From: Wenzhouxiangella marina
GTDB lineage: Bacteria; Pseudomonadota; Gammaproteobacteria; Xanthomonadales; Wenzhouxiangellaceae
Direction: 5' to 3'
Assembly: GCF_001187785.1 (NCBI RefSeq)
Contig: NZ_CP012154.1
Location: forward strand, 3,528,501 to 3,592,500
Length of the DNA: 64,000 nt
Under the pieces are notes generated by a model, which was not told where the DNA came from, ran no database searches, and was given only the letters and a program-made list of their open reading frames with translations. Shown one piece after another: positions 62,620 to 64,000 of this stretch. The number at the start of each line of letters is the position of its first letter. The first letter of the stretch is position 1. The position numbers were made by a program, and so were the translations under genes.

Positions 62620-62814
62620 TCAGGCCTGGAGCCGGCGAGCGGTCATCTCGTCGCGGCTTTCTTCGAGATCGGCGGCCGAATCTTCGGCTTCGAGATCCAT
62701 CAGCCACTGCATCACCACTTCGTCGGACAGCAGCCCATTGAAGGAGGAGTCGTCCACGGATGCGATGAGGTCGGCGTCGTGGTTGTCATTGATGATCAGG
62801 TTGAAGTCGGCCAT
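62620..62814 (-). CDS. Small peptide 2 (64 aa), paralogue of small peptide 1
   Basis: 64 residues: MADFNLIINDNHDADLIASV, DDSSFNG, the shared block LLSDEVVMQWLMDLEAE, then DSAADLEESRDEMTARRLQA. Acidic, no signal peptide or membrane segment; the central part should form an amphipathic helix. Compared with peptide 1 it has a 17-residue longer N-terminus and an unrelated, more basic C-terminus. It has its own sigma-54-type promoter, 3' structured element and terminator. Candidate roles are RiPP-like precursor, secreted signal or small regulatory protein; none is demonstrated. Confidence 0.72.
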   Translation of the reverse strand: MADFNLIINDNHDADLIASVDDSSFNGLLSDEVVMQWLMDLEAEDSAADLEESRDEMTARRLQA

Positions 62815-62865
62815 GGTGTCTTTTCTCGCTCTTGTTCAGTGTTGCTTGGAACTGTCGGGGGAGAT

Positions 62866-62885
62866 AATGCACTTTTCGTGCCAAA
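62866..62885 (-). promoter_or_regulatory. Sigma-54-type promoter of peptide unit 2
   Basis: Minus strand TTTGGCACGAAAAGTGCATT carries TGGCAC and TGCA with GG-N10-GC spacing, one base off the RpoN consensus. It gives a leader of about 42 nt to the peptide ATG. Confidence 0.65.
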
Positions 62886-63014
62886 TATCTGCAACCCCAA
62901 TGAAAACGGGCTTTCGAGCCTTCGAAATCGACACCGCCGGATCAAAACTGACAGATTTCGTCATCCGAAACCCGGTAAAGGTCCAAAATGGGGCAACTCG
63001 ACCGGAGCCCGACA

Positions 63015-63905
63015 ATGCCCCTGGCTCACTATCTGCTGCTACTGTCGATCTGCCTGCTCTGGGCGGGCAATTTCATCGCTGCGGCCTGGGCGGTGAGGAG
63101 CTTCGAGCCGATCACCTTCACGGTGGTGCGCTTCGCTCTGGTGCTGTTGCTTCTGCTTCCGCTCCTCCGACGACCACCTCGGGATCAGTGGCTGCGACTG
63201 CTGGCTTGCTGCTGGAGCATGGGCGCCATTCACTTCGGCCTGGTCTTTCTGGCCCTGGGTCGCTCGGCGGACGTGTCCTCGATCGCGCTGCTGATGCAGA
63301 TCTACATCCCCTTGTCGACGCTGCTGGCCGTGATCTTCCTCGGCGAGCGCATCGGCTGGCGCAGCGTCGCGGGGATCAGCCTGGCCTTTACCGGAGTGCT
63401 CATCATGGGCCTCGACCCGCTGGTGCTGTCTCAGCTCGACGTCCTCGCCCTGGTGATGGCCTCCGCGCTCAGCCTGGCCGTGGGCACGATTCTGATGCGG
63501 GGGCTCAAGGGCGTCGGCGTGCTCAACTTCCAGGCCTGGAACGCCGCGCTGAGCGTCCTGCCGATGGCGGTTGTGGCCCTGGTGATCGAGTCGCCGCTCG
63601 AGCGGCTACCGACCACGCTCGCGGAACCGCTGGCCTGGGTGGCCGTCATCTACTCCGCGATCGCCGCCTCGATCATCGGCCATGGCGGCTTCTACTGGCT
63701 GATCCAGCGGCACGAAGTGCAGCGCATCACACCGCATCTGCTGCTCGTCCCCTTGCTGGCGGTGCTGCTGGGCATCCTGGTCTGGGGTGACCGACCCGGA
63801 GCAAGGCTGCTGATCGGCGGCGGACTGATTCTGGCCGGCGTCCTGTGGATCAGTCTGCGAGCACGCTGGCGACGGCGTCCGGCGCCCCGACCCGAGGTCA
63901 ATTGA
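63015..63905 (+). CDS. EamA/DMT-family transporter
   Basis: 296 residues with ten membrane segments in two EamA repeats. First repeat starts LLLLSICLLWAGNFIAAAWA and contains FTVVRFALVLLLLLPLL; the second contains VGTILMRGLKG and the end of the bundle HLLLVPLLAVLLGILVWGDR. Drug/metabolite exporters of this type move amino acids, nucleosides or other small molecules; the substrate cannot be told. GGAG precedes the ATG at MPLAHYLLL; a start at 62988 is in frame but has no ribosome site. Divergent from the small-peptide units. Confidence 0.9.
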   Translation: MPLAHYLLLLSICLLWAGNFIAAAWAVRSFEPITFTVVRFALVLLLLLPLLRRPPRDQWLRLLACCWSMGAIHFGLVFLALGRSADVSSIALLMQIYIPLSTLLAVIFLGERIGWRSVAGISLAFTGVLIMGLDPLVLSQLDVLALVMASALSLAVGTILMRGLKGVGVLNFQAWNAALSVLPMAVVALVIESPLERLPTTLAEPLAWVAVIYSAIAASIIGHGGFYWLIQRHEVQRITPHLLLVPLLAVLLGILVWGDRPGARLLIGGGLILAGVLWISLRARWRRRPAPRPEVN

Positions 63906-63917
63906 ATCCGACCGCCC

Positions 63918-64000
63918 CTATTGGAAACCGGGCTGACCGAGCTGATCGGGATACTGGACGACCTTGCGCAGCTGCGAGGAGTCGAAGCCGTGCTCGTCCA
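63918..64000 (-). CDS. C-terminal fragment of a gene running off the right edge
   Basis: Minus-strand frame reading DEHGFDSSQLRKVVQYPDQL then GQPGFQ and a stop 12 bp from the EamA stop. Only 27 codons are visible, too few for a family call. Convergent placement and natural spacing suggest a real gene end. Confidence 0.4.
   Translation of the reverse strand, partial: DEHGFDSSQLRKVVQYPDQLGQPGFQ

Noticed and set aside
62444-63790. 448-codon plus-strand frame over the small-peptide and EamA region
   Set aside because: Runs out of frame through the EamA gene and antisense to both peptide units; no domain support.

Overview
This is a high-GC, gene-dense chromosomal window. Its gene families (biosynthetic arginine decarboxylase beside spermidine synthase, argS followed by a SPOR protein, an M56 peptidase with a TonB domain, DUF3617, many large secreted proteases and TonB receptors) suggest a free-living, protein-degrading gammaproteobacterium, probably near Xanthomonadales/Lysobacterales (for example Wenzhouxiangella-like). 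That placement is inference. I saw no rRNA, tRNA, CRISPR array, prophage or transposase gene.

Layout. 1-1.0 kb: leftward CDP-alcohol phosphatidyltransferase and the start of a YceI-like gene. 1.07-8.1 kb: a compact cluster, four of whose genes form an overlapping run, encoding an MDR dehydrogenase, a divergent pyruvoyl-tetrahydropterin-synthase homologue, a GT4 glycosyltransferase, a methyltransferase, a flippase-like membrane protein, a RibD-type reductase, a GTP cyclohydrolase II and a creatininase-family hydrolase. Together they look like an uncharacterised GTP-derived (pterin, pyrimidine or flavin-like) glycoconjugate pathway. 8.2-12.7 kb: a His-rich TonB receptor (ZnuD-like) behind a Zur-box-like palindrome, then a BlaI/M56-TonB regulatory pair. 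12.8-19.1 kb: secreted DUF3617, FG-GAP, TPR, DCC-repeat and S74-chaperone proteins. 19.2-22.9 kb: speE, speA and a HIBADH-family oxidoreductase. 23-34.5 kb: a secreted serine protease, an outer-membrane barrel, an orphan ribbon-helix-helix protein, an AGCS symporter and a GSDH-like beta-propeller, separated by a REP-like repeat family that includes a 408-bp tandem array. 34.5-40.3 kb: patatin, SPOR, argS, gamma-carbonic anhydrase, aldo/keto reductase and DUF4920. 40.4-54.1 kb: two giant paralogous subtilases, an FG-GAP protein and a vanadium-haloperoxidase-like protein. 54.1-59.2 kb: two ABC-2 exporters around an alpha/beta hydrolase. 59.3-64 kb: DUF1295, glmS, a duplicated small-peptide unit and an EamA transporter.

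Three things stand out. (1) Six secreted proteins of unrelated fold end in the same short motif, [I/V]FxDRF[E/Q], a candidate C-terminal sorting or processing tag. (2) Downstream of glmS, two tandem transcription units each show a sigma-54-type promoter, a 47- or 64-codon paralogous peptide, a covarying stem plus possible pseudoknot in the 3' region, and a strong terminator. (3) The pterin/riboflavin-like cluster with a divergent PTPS homologue and a RibA whose N-terminal domain lacks the synthase signature. The dispersed repeats carry short palindromes with compensatory stem changes and one module that is inverted between copies.
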